Source: Antrihabitans stalagmiti
GTDB lineage: Bacteria > Actinomycetota > Actinomycetes > Mycobacteriales > Mycobacteriaceae
NCBI RefSeq assembly: GCF_016482825.1
Contig: NZ_JAEMNV010000005.1
Location: forward strand, 120,921-184,920
DNA: 64,000 nt
Direction: 5' to 3'
Shown: positions 26,235-35,468 of the stretch, piece after piece
Position numbering within the stretch: position 1 is the stretch's first letter
Layout of the letters: each line of letters begins with the position of its first letter
The notes under the pieces: generated by a model
Databases searched by the model: none
What the model was told of the DNA's origin: nothing
What the model saw: the letters and a program-made list of their open reading frames with translations, nothing else
Made by a program: the position numbers and the translations under genes

Positions 26235-27674
26235 ATGGCATCCGATACCTACGACGTCGTCGTAATCGGCGGCGGACCCGCGGGCGAGAACGCCGCGGCA
26301 TACGCAATCGCAGGCAGCAATCGCACAGCCGTGATCGTCGAGCACGAACTGGTCGGCGGTGAGTGCTCCTACTGGGCATGTATGCCGAGCAAGGCGCTAC
26401 TCCGGCCGATTCACGTCCTCTCCGGCGCTCGCGCGATCGCAGGCGTCGGCGAGCTCCTCGCCGCCGGTGGCGTAAACCTCGAGGCCGTGCTGGCACGACG
26501 GGACTCGTTCACACACAAACGTGACGACTCCTCGCAGGTGCAGTGGGCAGAGAACACCGGCATCGACGTCGTACGAGGCCACGGCAGACTGACGGGAGAG
26601 AAGACGGTCGAGGTCAGCGGCGTAGCCGGAACCACAACCCTGACCGCCCGCCACGCGGTGGTGCTTGCGACCGGAACCACGGCGAACGTGCCGAACACGC
26701 CAGGACTCCGCGAAGCACTCCCCTGGACCTCCCGCGACGCGACCAACATGACCGAAGTCCCGAAACGCGTCGCCATCATCGGCGGCGGCGTGGTCGCCTG
26801 CGAAGCCGCCACCTGGCTGCTGGCCTTCGGCGCGGACGAGGTGACGATGATCGTCCGAGGTTCGGCGCTGCTCGCCACCTCGGAAGCATTCGCGAGCGAG
26901 CGGGTCGCCGACGGGCTCACCGGGGGCCGCGGCCGAATCATCTTTCACGCCGACCTGAAGAGTGTCGACCGGCCGGACGCACAGGACACCGGGATCGGGA
27001 CCATCCACGGCGGACCCGCAACACTTGACCTCGGCGACGAACAGATCGTCGTCGACGAGATCATCGTCGCGGCCGGACGCACACCGGCAAGCGCCGACAT
27101 GGGACTGGCAAGTGTCGGCCTCGACGACGGACGCTACGTCGAGACGGACGATCACCTCACCGCCACAGGCGACTGGCTCTACGCAGTCGGCGACATCAAC
27201 GGTCGGGCACCACTCACACACATGGGCAAGTACCAGGCGCGGGTGTGCGGCGACGTGATCGCGGCCAGGGCCGAGGGGCGGGCGATCGACGGTCCGCGTT
27301 ACGCAGCGACCGCCGATCACGGCCTGGTCCCGCAGGTTGTTTTCACCGAACCCGAGGTGGCGTCGGTCGGTCGAACCGAGCGCGAAGCGAAGAAGGACGG
27401 TTTCGACGTCGAGACGGTCGAGGTCGACATCGCCGTCGCAGGGTCATCACTGGCACGCGACGACTTCGCCGGTCACGCCAAGCTGGTCATCGACAGGTCG
27501 GCCGACACGCTGCTCGGTGCAACCTTCGTCGGACCTGACGTCGGCGAGCAGATTCACGCGGCCACCATCGCGGTCGTCGGCAAGGTGCCGTTGGAAACGC
27601 TCTGGCATGCGGTTCCGTCGTATCCGACGGTGTCGGAGTTCTGGTTGCGGTTACTGGAGAAGCGCCGCGGGTAG
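26235..27674 (+). CDS. FAD-dependent pyridine nucleotide-disulfide oxidoreductase
   Basis: 479 residues. FAD-binding GGGPAGENAA (about 12-21), redox-active CSYWAC (C45, C50), NAD(P)-binding IIGGGVVACEAATWL, a second FAD site YAVGDINGRAPLTHMGKYQ, and the C-terminal base pair in HAVPSYPTVSE. It is of the lipoamide dehydrogenase/mercuric reductase class. The N-terminal start without a heavy-metal domain and the altered YPTVSE loop suggest a quinone or disulfide reductase rather than a true E3. The first carboxylesterase gene follows by 10 bp. Confidence 0.9.
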   Translation: MASDTYDVVVIGGGPAGENAAAYAIAGSNRTAVIVEHELVGGECSYWACMPSKALLRPIHVLSGARAIAGVGELLAAGGVNLEAVLARRDSFTHKRDDSSQVQWAENTGIDVVRGHGRLTGEKTVEVSGVAGTTTLTARHAVVLATGTTANVPNTPGLREALPWTSRDATNMTEVPKRVAIIGGGVVACEAATWLLAFGADEVTMIVRGSALLATSEAFASERVADGLTGGRGRIIFHADLKSVDRPDAQDTGIGTIHGGPATLDLGDEQIVVDEIIVAAGRTPASADMGLASVGLDDGRYVETDDHLTATGDWLYAVGDINGRAPLTHMGKYQARVCGDVIAARAEGRAIDGPRYAATADHGLVPQVVFTEPEVASVGRTEREAKKDGFDVETVEVDIAVAGSSLARDDFAGHAKLVIDRSADTLLGATFVGPDVGEQIHAATIAVVGKVPLETLWHAVPSYPTVSEFWLRLLEKRRG

Positions 27675-27684
27675 AGCCGTGGTT

Positions 27685-29238
27685 ATGATCCGAAGCATGA
27701 CATCGTTGTCTGAGGTAACCACATGCGAAGGCGTTGTTCGGGGCACCCGCGAGGGCAAATTCCTCAGGTGGCGCTCTATCCCCTATGCCGCGCCGCCCAC
27801 AGGCGACCTCAGGTTCCGCGCACCGGCTCCGGTGACCCCGTGGACGGGAGTCCGTGACGCCACCGAGTTCGGGTTCGCGGCGATACAGAATCGCAAGGGT
27901 TCGCAAATCGGTGCTCGTGTGTACCAACCTCAGAGCGAAGATTGCCTGACGATCAATGTGACGGCGCCGGCCAAGCCCAGCGATCAGCCGCGTGCGGTCA
28001 TGGTGTTCATTCACGGCGGCGGCTACCTGTTCGGGACCTCGGCAGTCGAGCTCTACTCGGGGAAGAGTTTGGTTTCGCGTGGCGACGTCATCGTCGTCTC
28101 CTTCAATTACCGCCTCGGTCTGCTCGGCTACGTCGACTTCAGTCAGTTCTCCACACCCGAGCGTCCCTTCGATTCCAATCTCGGTCTGCGCGACCAGGTT
28201 GCCGCACTCGAGTGGGTGCAGCGCAACATCGCGGCCTTCGGTGGCGATCCCGGCAACGTCACCATCTTCGGCGAATCGGCAGGTGCTGCAGCGGTGACGA
28301 CGCTGTTCGCCACACCCGCAGCACACGGCCTCTTTCATCGCGGCATCGCCGAAAGCTCACCGGCGGACTGGGCAACGACGAAGGAGACCGCAGACGATTT
28401 CGCGCTGCGCTGTGTCGAGGCGATGGGCGCGACGGCGGACACAGCTGCGACCGTGTTGGGCACAGCCGACCCCGGTGACATGCGCCGTGCTGCAGGCAAA
28501 ATCGTGTATCGCCTGATGCAGGACCAGCCCGGCCGGTTCGCCATGATTCCGGTGGTCGACGGTGAATTCCTGCCCAAACATCCACTCGAGGCGTACGCCG
28601 ACGGCAGCGCGAATCGTGTTCCGTTGATCATCGGAACCAACCGCGACGAGGGCACGTTGTTCCCGAAGTTCGCCGATCACCTTCCGACCAACCCACAGCG
28701 CATCACGCGGATGCTGGGCCGCGCGAATATTCCGTCACCACAAGCGATTACCGCTGCGTACCCGGGCTATCCCGCCAAGAACGCGGCGGTGAAACTCGGT
28801 GGCGACTACATCTTCTGGCGACCGACGATCGAGGTCTGCGGTGCCCACAGCGCGCACGCGCCGACCTACAACTACCGCTACGACTTCGCGCCGCGTGTCC
28901 TCACCCGAATGGGGCTCGGCGCGACGCACGCCTCGGAGTTGTTCGCGGTCTTCGGCTTCGGTGATACCAGGGCAGGCCTCGCACTCACCGCGCTCGGCGG
29001 TCGAAAAGGGCTGCGTGAGGTAACCCAAGAGCTGCAAGGACATTGGCTGAGCTTCGCCAAGACGGGTGCGCCGCGCGAGTCGTGGCCCGCGTACGACACG
29101 GAAACCCGCAAGACGCTGGTCTTCGACGCGACAACCCGCGTGGTCTCGGACCTCAACAAGCAACGTCGTCTGGCATGGTCCGGTTTCCGCACGGCGCCGG
29201 GTGCTGGTGTCGACATCACCGAACAGGTTGCGGGTTGA
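27685..29238 (+). CDS. Type B carboxylesterase, copy 1
   Basis: 517 residues from ATG 27685 (MIRSMTSLSEV); ATG 27697 is equally possible. Alpha/beta hydrolase with IPYAAPP near the start, EDCLTINV, HGGGYLFG oxyanion loop, FGESAGAAA nucleophile (Ser near 197), GTNRDEGTLF (acid) and GATHASELF (His). It hydrolyses carboxylic esters; no signal peptide. Its stop overlaps the TTG start of a paralog (TTGA at 29235-29238), so the pair is a tandem duplication in one operon. Confidence 0.92.
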   Translation: MIRSMTSLSEVTTCEGVVRGTREGKFLRWRSIPYAAPPTGDLRFRAPAPVTPWTGVRDATEFGFAAIQNRKGSQIGARVYQPQSEDCLTINVTAPAKPSDQPRAVMVFIHGGGYLFGTSAVELYSGKSLVSRGDVIVVSFNYRLGLLGYVDFSQFSTPERPFDSNLGLRDQVAALEWVQRNIAAFGGDPGNVTIFGESAGAAAVTTLFATPAAHGLFHRGIAESSPADWATTKETADDFALRCVEAMGATADTAATVLGTADPGDMRRAAGKIVYRLMQDQPGRFAMIPVVDGEFLPKHPLEAYADGSANRVPLIIGTNRDEGTLFPKFADHLPTNPQRITRMLGRANIPSPQAITAAYPGYPAKNAAVKLGGDYIFWRPTIEVCGAHSAHAPTYNYRYDFAPRVLTRMGLGATHASELFAVFGFGDTRAGLALTALGGRKGLREVTQELQGHWLSFAKTGAPRESWPAYDTETRKTLVFDATTRVVSDLNKQRRLAWSGFRTAPGAGVDITEQVAG

Positions 29239-30719
29239 CCGACCCCGCCATCGAAGTCACGACCGATGCGGGTGCCGTACGCGGCACCCGCATCGGCGAC
29301 CTCCTCGCGTGGCGCGGAATCCCTTACGCCGCAGCACCTGTCGGCACGCTCCGATTTCGAGCGCCACAGCCGGTGGACCCGTGGACCGATGTCAGGTCGG
29401 CCGAAACCTTCGGACCGGTGGCACCGCAGTCGAGAATCCGTGCCGGTGCCAGCGAGGATTGCCTGACCCTGAACGTTGTTGCACCTGCGGCACCGAGCGC
29501 CGCACCTCGGCCGGTACTGGTGTTCATCCACGGCGGCGCTTATGTCACAGGCGGATCGTCCGAACCGATCTATCAAGGCAACCATCTCGTCGAGCGAGGC
29601 GACATCGTCTACGTCTCGCTCAACTACCGCCTCGGCGCCCTCGGCTACCTCGACTTCAGCGGGTTCTCCACTGCGCAAAGGCCGTTCGACTCCAACCTTG
29701 GATTGCGAGATCAGGTCGCCGCGCTGGAATGGGTGCAGCGCAACATCGCCGCGTTCGGTGGCGATCCGTCGAACGTGACGCTGTTCGGGCAGTCGTCGGG
29801 TGCCAACGCGGTGACGACACTGATGTGCACACCCGCAGCGGAAGGTACCTTCGCCCGTGCGATTGCCGAAAGTCCGCCCGCTGCTTCGGTATACGGCAAG
29901 CGGCGAGCTCGTGCCTGGGCAGCTGAGTTTCTCGAGATCCTCGGCGCTCGGGCAGGCGATGCTGTCCACGCACTGACCAATGCCTCGCCGAGCGACCTCG
30001 TCGCCGCCACTGCGACACTCACCGCGAGATGCACCGACGAACAGCCAGGTACTCGCGCGACGGCACCCGTCGTCGACGGCGAGTTTCTTCCCGCTCATCC
30101 ACTCGACGTTTTCGCGGCAGGAAAGGCACATCGAGTACCCCTGATCGTCGGTACCAATTCCCATGAGGGTCGGTACTTTCCGCTTTTCCTCGACATCATC
30201 CCCACGACGCGCGCACGGATCGACAAGATGTTCGACCAGACGCCCGACGACGTCAAGGAACGAGCAATTGCTGCCTACCCCGGTTACCCCGGACGACGTG
30301 CCGCCACCGACCTCGGCGGCGATGTCGTCTTCTGGGAACCGTCGATTCTTGTGGCCCAAGGACATTCGGCCGCAGCACCGACCTACAGCTATCGGTACGA
30401 CTTCGAACCCCGACTGTTGCGGACCGTTGGACTCCGAGCTACCCACGGGACCGAGCTGTTCGCGGTGTTCGGTGTCGGCTCCGAAGGTCTTGCCCGGCAG
30501 TCCACGCTGCTCGGTGGTCGACGGGGTCTCCGTGCGGTAACCGATGTCGTGCAATCACATTGGCTGCACTTCGTCACTCACGGTGAACCGGAGGCAACGT
30601 GGCCGCGCTACACCACCGACACCCGTGAGACCTTGATCATCGACGAGGACACCCGCGTCGAAGCCGACCCACTCGGCGACCGTCGTCGGGCGTGGATCGG
30701 CTACGAGCACCGTCGATAG
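29235..30719 (+). CDS. Type B carboxylesterase, copy 2
   Basis: 494 residues from TTG 29235, which overlaps the stop of copy 1. Motifs follow copy 1: EDCLTLNV, HGGAYVTG, GQSSGANAV (GxSxG with Ser-Ser-Gly), GTNSHEGRYF and GLRATHGTELF. NYRLGALGYLDFSGFST and RDQVAALEWVQRNIAAFGGD are almost identical to copy 1, which points to duplication with divergence of the acyl pocket. Confidence 0.92.
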   Translation: MTDPAIEVTTDAGAVRGTRIGDLLAWRGIPYAAAPVGTLRFRAPQPVDPWTDVRSAETFGPVAPQSRIRAGASEDCLTLNVVAPAAPSAAPRPVLVFIHGGAYVTGGSSEPIYQGNHLVERGDIVYVSLNYRLGALGYLDFSGFSTAQRPFDSNLGLRDQVAALEWVQRNIAAFGGDPSNVTLFGQSSGANAVTTLMCTPAAEGTFARAIAESPPAASVYGKRRARAWAAEFLEILGARAGDAVHALTNASPSDLVAATATLTARCTDEQPGTRATAPVVDGEFLPAHPLDVFAAGKAHRVPLIVGTNSHEGRYFPLFLDIIPTTRARIDKMFDQTPDDVKERAIAAYPGYPGRRAATDLGGDVVFWEPSILVAQGHSAAAPTYSYRYDFEPRLLRTVGLRATHGTELFAVFGVGSEGLARQSTLLGGRRGLRAVTDVVQSHWLHFVTHGEPEATWPRYTTDTRETLIIDEDTRVEADPLGDRRRAWIGYEHRR

Positions 30720-30736
30720 GTGTCGGATCCAGAAAA

Positions 30737-31369
30737 TTACCGCCCCTTCGTGACCTCGTCGGGTAGCGGCGTGCTCATCACGACTTCTGTTCCGTCCCAT
30801 ACGTAATCGATGGCGACCGGTCCGCCTTGCGGGCAGCAGAACGGCTCGTCGCCTGCCAACCATTTGTACTCGACCGTTGCCGAGTCCGACGTGCTGGTCG
30901 CGACGTGAGTGAACGCGTACGGTTCCGATGTCGCGGTGCCGAGGTAGCTGCCCTCGTGGAAGAACAGCACATGGATCGGCGCGCCGGCGGAGTTTCCGCC
31001 CGCTGCCGACAACCAGAGCAGCTCAGGACAGGACCCGACGGCCGAATCGCTGGAATGTTCTGCCACCCATGGGCCTCCGGACAGCGTCGCGAGGGCGGCG
31101 ACAACGCCGGGCGCCTGCGGATCGAGGCAGAGTCCGCTGCCGCTGATGTCGTCGGTCTTCGGTGCAACGGTTGTCGCCTCGCTCGTTGCCGTCGCCGCGC
31201 CGGTCTGTGGTTCTTCGGCGGCGGTCGTCCCGGCGGTCGCCGACGTGCTCACTGTCGCGGTGGTGCCTGGTACAGCAGTCGGTTCCTGATCGGTGCTCTG
31301 GCATCCCGTCGCGCATGCCAGAACTATTGCTGCTGGCACGCACACCCGTGCCATCGTCGAAATCCTCAT
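30737..31369 (-). CDS. LppP/LprE-type lipoprotein
   Basis: 210 residues. The signal peptide ends in the lipobox ACATGC (Cys near 23), followed by a Thr/Ala-rich linker (about 24-70) and a globular part with several cysteines: GLCLDPQAP, SCPELLWL, EPFCCPQGG and VDYVWDG-like end. This matches the LppP/LprE lipoprotein family of mycolic-acid actinobacteria. It is expected at the outer face of the plasma membrane. Function unknown. It is convergent with the carboxylesterase pair (17 bp apart). Confidence 0.85.
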   Translation of the reverse strand: MRISTMARVCVPAAIVLACATGCQSTDQEPTAVPGTTATVSTSATAGTTAAEEPQTGAATATSEATTVAPKTDDISGSGLCLDPQAPGVVAALATLSGGPWVAEHSSDSAVGSCPELLWLSAAGGNSAGAPIHVLFFHEGSYLGTATSEPYAFTHVATSTSDSATVEYKWLAGDEPFCCPQGGPVAIDYVWDGTEVVMSTPLPDEVTKGR

Positions 31370-31452
31370 CGCTGATCCTCCCCTGCGGCACCCGTGTCGG
31401 CGCTCTAGGAGAAATAGACCGACAGCGTGTGCCCGTTAACGAGCGAAGGGTC

Positions 31453-32322
31453 TCATTTCAGCAACCGCGACATCCGCCGATCCGCAAGCACCTTCCCGCC
31501 CGTCTGGCACGTCGCGCAGTATTGGAACGAGCGCTCGGCGAACGACACCTCGCGAACGATGTCTCCGCAGACCGGACACGGTAGACCGGTGCGCGCGTGC
31601 ACACGCATCCCGGATCGCTTCTCCCCCTTGAGCCGAGCCGCGTCCTGACCGACCGAGCGTTCGACGGCGTCGGTCAAGACCGCACGCATCGTCTCGTAGA
31701 TCACCGAAATCTTCGCCTCGGCCATCGTTCCCGTCGTCGCGAACGGCGAAATCTTTGCGGTGTGGAGTATTTCGTCGGAATACGCGTTGCCGACGCCGGC
31801 AATCACGGTTTGGTCGGTGAGCGCCGACTTGATCCGTTGCGACGTGCCTTTCAGCCGTTGCGCGAACTCGTCTTCGGTGACCTCGAGCGCGTCCGGTCCG
31901 AGTCTCGCGATGCCGGGAACGTCGTGCGGATCGCGGACCAGCCATACCGCGAGGCGCTTCTTCGTGCCCGCCTCGGTCAGGTCGATGGCCGGCGTCGCCC
32001 CTTCGGGCGTGAACAGGTGTACACGCAGCGCAAGCGGGCTTCGTCCACCGGGCTTCGGCGGTGCGGGACTCGGGTTGTCGACCCAGCGGAGCCACCCTGC
32101 GCGCGAGAGGTGCGTTATCAACCAGACACCGTCGCAGCTGATACCGAGATGTTTGCCCCAACGTCCGGCGTCGGTGATGTCCTTGCCCTGTAACGCCGTG
32201 ATGGGCGGATCGAACGTCTTCAGCACGGACAGCGCCGCGACGTCGATGCGGCCGACGACCGATCCGACTGCGTTCGCCTGCAGGAACTGCGTCAGGGCCT
32301 GGACCTCTGGTAGCTCGGGCAT
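31453..32322 (-). CDS. Fpg/Nei-family DNA glycosylase
   Basis: 289 residues starting MPELPEVQALTQFLQ, with Pro2/Glu3 catalytic N-terminus. The H2TH region has GVGNAYSDEILHTAKISP. The C-terminal zinc finger is CPVCGDIVREVSF then YCATCQTGG. It removes oxidised bases and nicks DNA. The unusual MPELPEVQAL and long loop (PSPAPPKPGGRSP) match an actinobacterial Fpg-like subgroup distinct from MutM. It ends 25 nt before the cobF stop side and is probably co-transcribed with cobF. Confidence 0.93.
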   Translation of the reverse strand: MPELPEVQALTQFLQANAVGSVVGRIDVAALSVLKTFDPPITALQGKDITDAGRWGKHLGISCDGVWLITHLSRAGWLRWVDNPSPAPPKPGGRSPLALRVHLFTPEGATPAIDLTEAGTKKRLAVWLVRDPHDVPGIARLGPDALEVTEDEFAQRLKGTSQRIKSALTDQTVIAGVGNAYSDEILHTAKISPFATTGTMAEAKISVIYETMRAVLTDAVERSVGQDAARLKGEKRSGMRVHARTGLPCPVCGDIVREVSFAERSFQYCATCQTGGKVLADRRMSRLLK

Positions 32323-32347
32323 TCCTCCAGCGTAAGCCGAGTGTCCG

Positions 32348-33091
32348 TCACATTTGCTGTCTCAGGAGGTAGGTATCCATGATCCAGCCCTTCCGGTCGC
32401 GCAATGTCGCACGAGTGCGGACGATGTCGTCTTCTACCTCACGCAGGTTTCCGTCGATCAACACCTCGTCCGCCATGCCGAGATACGCGCCCCACCAGAT
32501 GTGGATGTCGTCACCGGCTACCGCTGTGAAACTGCAATCGGCGTCGAGCATCACGACGGCGTTGCCGGTCGGCTCGTCCCGAAGCTTTCGTCCCGTCGTG
32601 ATGTGCACGGGTTCGCCGATCGCGTTGAGCACGATGCGATGCCGTGCCGCGAGCGCCTGCACGCTGGTGATTCCCGGGACGACGGTGTAGGCGAACGACA
32701 GGTTCCCGCGGGCAAGCACCCGCTCGACTATCCGCAGGGTGCTGTCGTAGAGGGACGGGTCTCCCCACACCAGGATGGCGCCGATCTCGTCGTCGGGGAC
32801 GGCCGCGAAATGCTTCTCCAGGACTTCGGCGCGCCGATCGTGCCAATCGTCGACGACCCCCTTGTAGTCGTCCGGGGTCCGGTCACGCGGCGGGTCGGCA
32901 ACCTCGACGATTCGGTACTCACCGTCGACGTGGGAGTCCAGGATCCCGGTCCGGACGTCGACGAGTTCCTGTTTCTCCGCTCCCTTGCCGATCACGAAGA
33001 ACACGTCGACGAGGTTCATTGCCTTGATGGCCTGCACGGTCACCTGGTCGGGATCACCCGCACCGATACCGATCACGGAGAGCTTGCGCAT
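32348..33091 (-). CDS. cobF: Precorrin-6A synthase (deacetylating)
   Basis: 247 residues from ATG 33091 ([21 protein letters not shown]). SAM-dependent tetrapyrrole methylase motifs: [39 protein letters not shown]. It methylates C-1 and removes the acetyl group of precorrin-5 in aerobic cobalamin synthesis. No other cob gene lies nearby, so it is a detached member of the pathway. Divergent from thyA by 36 bp. Confidence 0.94.
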   Translation of the reverse strand: MRKLSVIGIGAGDPDQVTVQAIKAMNLVDVFFVIGKGAEKQELVDVRTGILDSHVDGEYRIVEVADPPRDRTPDDYKGVVDDWHDRRAEVLEKHFAAVPDDEIGAILVWGDPSLYDSTLRIVERVLARGNLSFAYTVVPGITSVQALAARHRIVLNAIGEPVHITTGRKLRDEPTGNAVVMLDADCSFTAVAGDDIHIWWGAYLGMADEVLIDGNLREVEDDIVRTRATLRDRKGWIMDTYLLRQQM

Positions 33092-33127
33092 GCTGGCGAC
33101 CCTAGAGCACGCGATAGGCTGGCCGAC

Positions 33128-33928
33128 GTGGCGATCGATACTCAATACGAGGACCTGCTCTCTCATGTCATGACGTCGGGAGCGGTGAAGGCCGACCGCA
33201 CCGGCACGGGCACACGCAGCATCTTCGGACATCAGCTGCGTTACGACCTCGCCGCCGGTTTCCCGCTGATCACGACCAAGAAGGTCCACCTCAAGTCGAT
33301 CGTGTACGAACTGCTGTGGTTCCTGCGCGGCGAATCCAACGTCAAGTGGTTGCGCGAGAACGGCGTCACGATCTGGGACGAATGGGCCGACGACGACGGC
33401 GAACTCGGGCCGGTTTACGGGGTGCAGTGGCGCTCGTGGCCGACGCCGAGTGGCGAGCACATCGACCAGATCACGCAGGTGCTCGAAACCCTTGCCAGCA
33501 ATCCGGATTCGCGTCGCATCATCGTCTCGGCATGGAACGTCGCGGAGATCCCCGAGATGGCGCTTGCGCCGTGCCATGCGTTCTTCCAGTTCTACGTCGC
33601 AGACGGCAAACTGAGCTGCCAGCTGTATCAGCGCAGCGCCGACCTGTTTCTCGGCGTCCCGTTCAACATTGCGAGCTACGCGCTGCTCACCTACATGGTC
33701 GCGCAGCAGACCGGTCTCGAGCCCGGCGACTTCATCTGGACCGGCGGCGACTGCCACATCTACGACAACCACGTCGAGCAGGTGACGACCCAGCTGTCGC
33801 GCGAGCCCTTCGAGTTTCCGAAATTGGAACTGCGCAAAGCTGATTCGTTGTTCGACTACTCGTTCACCGACGTCGCAATCGTGGGCTACGAACACCACCC
33901 CGCGATAAAGGCACCCGTTGCCGTCTGA
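33128..33928 (+). CDS. thyA: Thymidylate synthase
   Basis: 266 residues from GTG 33128 ([15 protein letters not shown]). [26 protein letters not shown], the nucleophile region [12 protein letters not shown] (Cys near 149), [18 protein letters not shown] and DCHIYDNH are all present. It makes dTMP from dUMP with methylene-THF. The 3' end overlaps the folA start by 11 nt. Confidence 0.97.
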   Translation: MAIDTQYEDLLSHVMTSGAVKADRTGTGTRSIFGHQLRYDLAAGFPLITTKKVHLKSIVYELLWFLRGESNVKWLRENGVTIWDEWADDDGELGPVYGVQWRSWPTPSGEHIDQITQVLETLASNPDSRRIIVSAWNVAEIPEMALAPCHAFFQFYVADGKLSCQLYQRSADLFLGVPFNIASYALLTYMVAQQTGLEPGDFIWTGGDCHIYDNHVEQVTTQLSREPFEFPKLELRKADSLFDYSFTDVAIVGYEHHPAIKAPVAV

Positions 33929-34433
33929 GCCGGTGCCGTCCGAGACCGAGATCGGGCTGATCTGGGCGCAGACGACAGCGGGTGTGATCGGCCGCGAGGG
34001 CGGTATTCCGTGGCGAATCCCTGAGGACACTGCCCATTTCGTGACTGCCACGATGGGGTCCACCGTCGTGATGGGGCGTAAGACCTGGGATTCGTTACCT
34101 CCGCGGTTTCGGCCACTGGCGGGTCGCCGCAACATTGTGGTGACGCGGCAACCGGATTGGACCGCAGACGGCGCCATCAGGGCCTCGTCGCTGCAGGACG
34201 CGATGCTGACGAGCGTGGGCGACCAGGTCTGGATCGTGGGCGGTGGCGAATTGTATTCCGCCGCAATGCCACTGGCGGATCGACTCCTCGTAACCGAAAT
34301 CGATGCCGACATCGACGGCGACGCGTTCGCGCCCGTGATCGACGATCGCTGGGCGGCTGCCGACACACCGTGGCTGACGTCCGAGCCGTCCGGCCTGCGC
34401 TACCGCTTCCTCGAGTACTTACCTGTGAGGTAA
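33918..34433 (+). CDS. folA: Dihydrofolate reductase
   Basis: 171 residues from TTG 33918, overlapping thyA; GTG 33933 is an alternative. [47 protein letters not shown], and [24 protein letters not shown] are DHFR motifs. It regenerates THF used up by ThyA, which explains the pairing. A structured stretch follows its stop. Confidence 0.95.
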   Translation: MPSEPVPSETEIGLIWAQTTAGVIGREGGIPWRIPEDTAHFVTATMGSTVVMGRKTWDSLPPRFRPLAGRRNIVVTRQPDWTADGAIRASSLQDAMLTSVGDQVWIVGGGELYSAAMPLADRLLVTEIDADIDGDAFAPVIDDRWAAADTPWLTSEPSGLRYRFLEYLPVR

Positions 34434-34435
34434 TT

Positions 34436-34495
34436 GTCGCGATTACGCCCTCGGGCGAAGCTTCCTGTGTCGAACCAATACACAGCAATCGCGAC
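34436..34495 (+). promoter_or_regulatory. Compact three-helix leader between folA and the next gene
   Basis: An outer 9-bp stem GTCGCGATT (34436-34444) / AATCGCGAC (34487-34495) encloses two hairpins: CGCCCTCGGGCG (34446-34457) and CTGTGT...ACACAG (34465-34485). The AGGAGG ribosome site begins 2 nt after the outer stem (34497-34502). It could be a folA terminator or a translational control element; no known riboswitch was recognised. Confidence 0.5.
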
Positions 34496-34509
34496 CAGGA
34501 GGCACCCCA

Positions 34510-34923
34510 ATGATCGCCCAACTCGAAGCCAAGACGAACCAGTCGTTCCTACATCTCGCCCTGAAAGTGGACGCCGTCGTCTCCGGCGCGAACGGCGTCG
34601 CCTACCTCGTCGCGGCACCCCTGCTCGACGATCTGTTCGGTACCTCGTCAGGTTTCCTGCGGGCTGTCGGCGCGTTCTTTCTCGTCTACGCGATCGGCGT
34701 GTGGTGCCTCGGCGCGCAGCACCGCCCGAACAGCGCACTTGTTGCCGCTGTGATCGGCGGCAATGCGCTATGGGCAACGGCGAGTGTGGTTTTCGCCGTA
34801 GCGGAGGCAGCCGGACTCACCGCCGTCGGTATCGTCTGGACCTTCGCGCAGGCTGTGGTGGTCGGCGGATTCGCGGTCGCGCAGGCAGTCGGTCTGCGGA
34901 GCCGACGCTCAACCGTTGCCTGA
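34510..34923 (+). CDS. Four-helix membrane protein of unknown function
   Basis: 137 residues. Four hydrophobic segments at about 18-38, 48-68, 75-98 and 104-127 with short loops; no cysteine-rich or catalytic motif. The ATG has AGGAGG 7 nt upstream. It follows folA by 76 bp that can fold into a three-helix structure. Not recognised beyond a small integral membrane protein. Confidence 0.8.
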   Translation: MIAQLEAKTNQSFLHLALKVDAVVSGANGVAYLVAAPLLDDLFGTSSGFLRAVGAFFLVYAIGVWCLGAQHRPNSALVAAVIGGNALWATASVVFAVAEAAGLTAVGIVWTFAQAVVVGGFAVAQAVGLRSRRSTVA

Positions 34924-35000
34924 TAACAGGTCAGCATCGGCGCGAGTGCGTCATACTCCAAGGGCTCAACCTTTCCGCTCAGCCCAAGGAGAGGCAATAC

Positions 35001-35327
35001 ATGGATAAGAAGTCACTGACCGCCGTTGCCCGGCAGCAATTGAAGCTGGCCAACACGGCGTCCAGCGGCCGCAGTTCGCAAACGATTTACGGTGGTCATT
35101 CACGAAGCCTCAGACAGACCGTCGTCGGACTTCGTGCTGGTCAGAGCCTCGCAGAGCACGACAACAGCGGTGAGTCCACGCTGTTGATCCTGAGTGGGAA
35201 GCTGCAGTTGATCAGCGGTGAGAACAGCTGGAAGGGATCCACAGGAGACCTCCTTGTTGTTCCCAATGCCCGCCACAGTGTCGAAGCGATCGAGGATGTC
35301 GCGTTTTTGCTCACGGTCGCGATGTAG
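35001..35327 (+). CDS. Cupin-fold protein
   Basis: 108 residues from ATG 35001, preceded by AAGGAGAGG. The core GLRAGQSLAEHDNSGESTLLILSG then LLVVPNARHSVEAIEDVAFLLTVA follows the two cupin motifs, with possible metal ligands His (AEHDN) and His (ARHSV). Members bind small ligands or metals. It ends just before three tandem 16-bp repeats and a terminator. Confidence 0.85.
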   Translation: MDKKSLTAVARQQLKLANTASSGRSSQTIYGGHSRSLRQTVVGLRAGQSLAEHDNSGESTLLILSGKLQLISGENSWKGSTGDLLVVPNARHSVEAIEDVAFLLTVAM

Positions 35328-35330
35328 CAA

Positions 35331-35378
35331 GTCGAGTAGGTAGCACCGCGAGTAGGTAGCAGGTCGAGTAAGTCAGCC
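35331..35378 (+). repeat. Three tandem 16-bp repeats
   Basis: GTCGAGTAGGTAGCAC, CGCGAGTAGGTAGCAG and GTCGAGTAAGTCAGCC follow head to tail just after the cupin stop. The third copy runs into the terminator stem. Confidence 0.8.
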
Positions 35379-35403
35379 CCTTCGCCGTCACCGGCGGAGG
35401 GGC
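35376..35403 (+). terminator. Terminator after the cupin gene
   Basis: GCCCCTTCGCCG (35376-35387) pairs with CGGCGGAGGGGC (35392-35403) with one wobble and a 4-nt loop; ATTGCTTT follows. Confidence 0.8.
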
Positions 35404-35435
35404 ATTGCTTTGCGCTGCACACCTCGGTCCATATT

Positions 35436-35451
35436 GACAAATTTATTTGTC
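35436..35451. promoter_or_regulatory. Operator palindrome in the promoter of the HTH gene
   Basis: GACAAATTTATTTGTC is a perfect 7-2-7 palindrome that overlaps a TTGACA -35 element (35434-35439). A GATGCT hexamer lies 17 bp further on, just before the GTG at 35469, so the transcript may be leaderless and self-repressed by the encoded HTH protein. Confidence 0.65.
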
Positions 35452-35468
35452 TATTGGATGCTTCAGAG

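Noticed and set aside
33092-34366. Upstream extension of the cobF frame across thyA and folA
   Set aside because: cobF has a clear family start at 33091; the extension is antisense to two certain genes.
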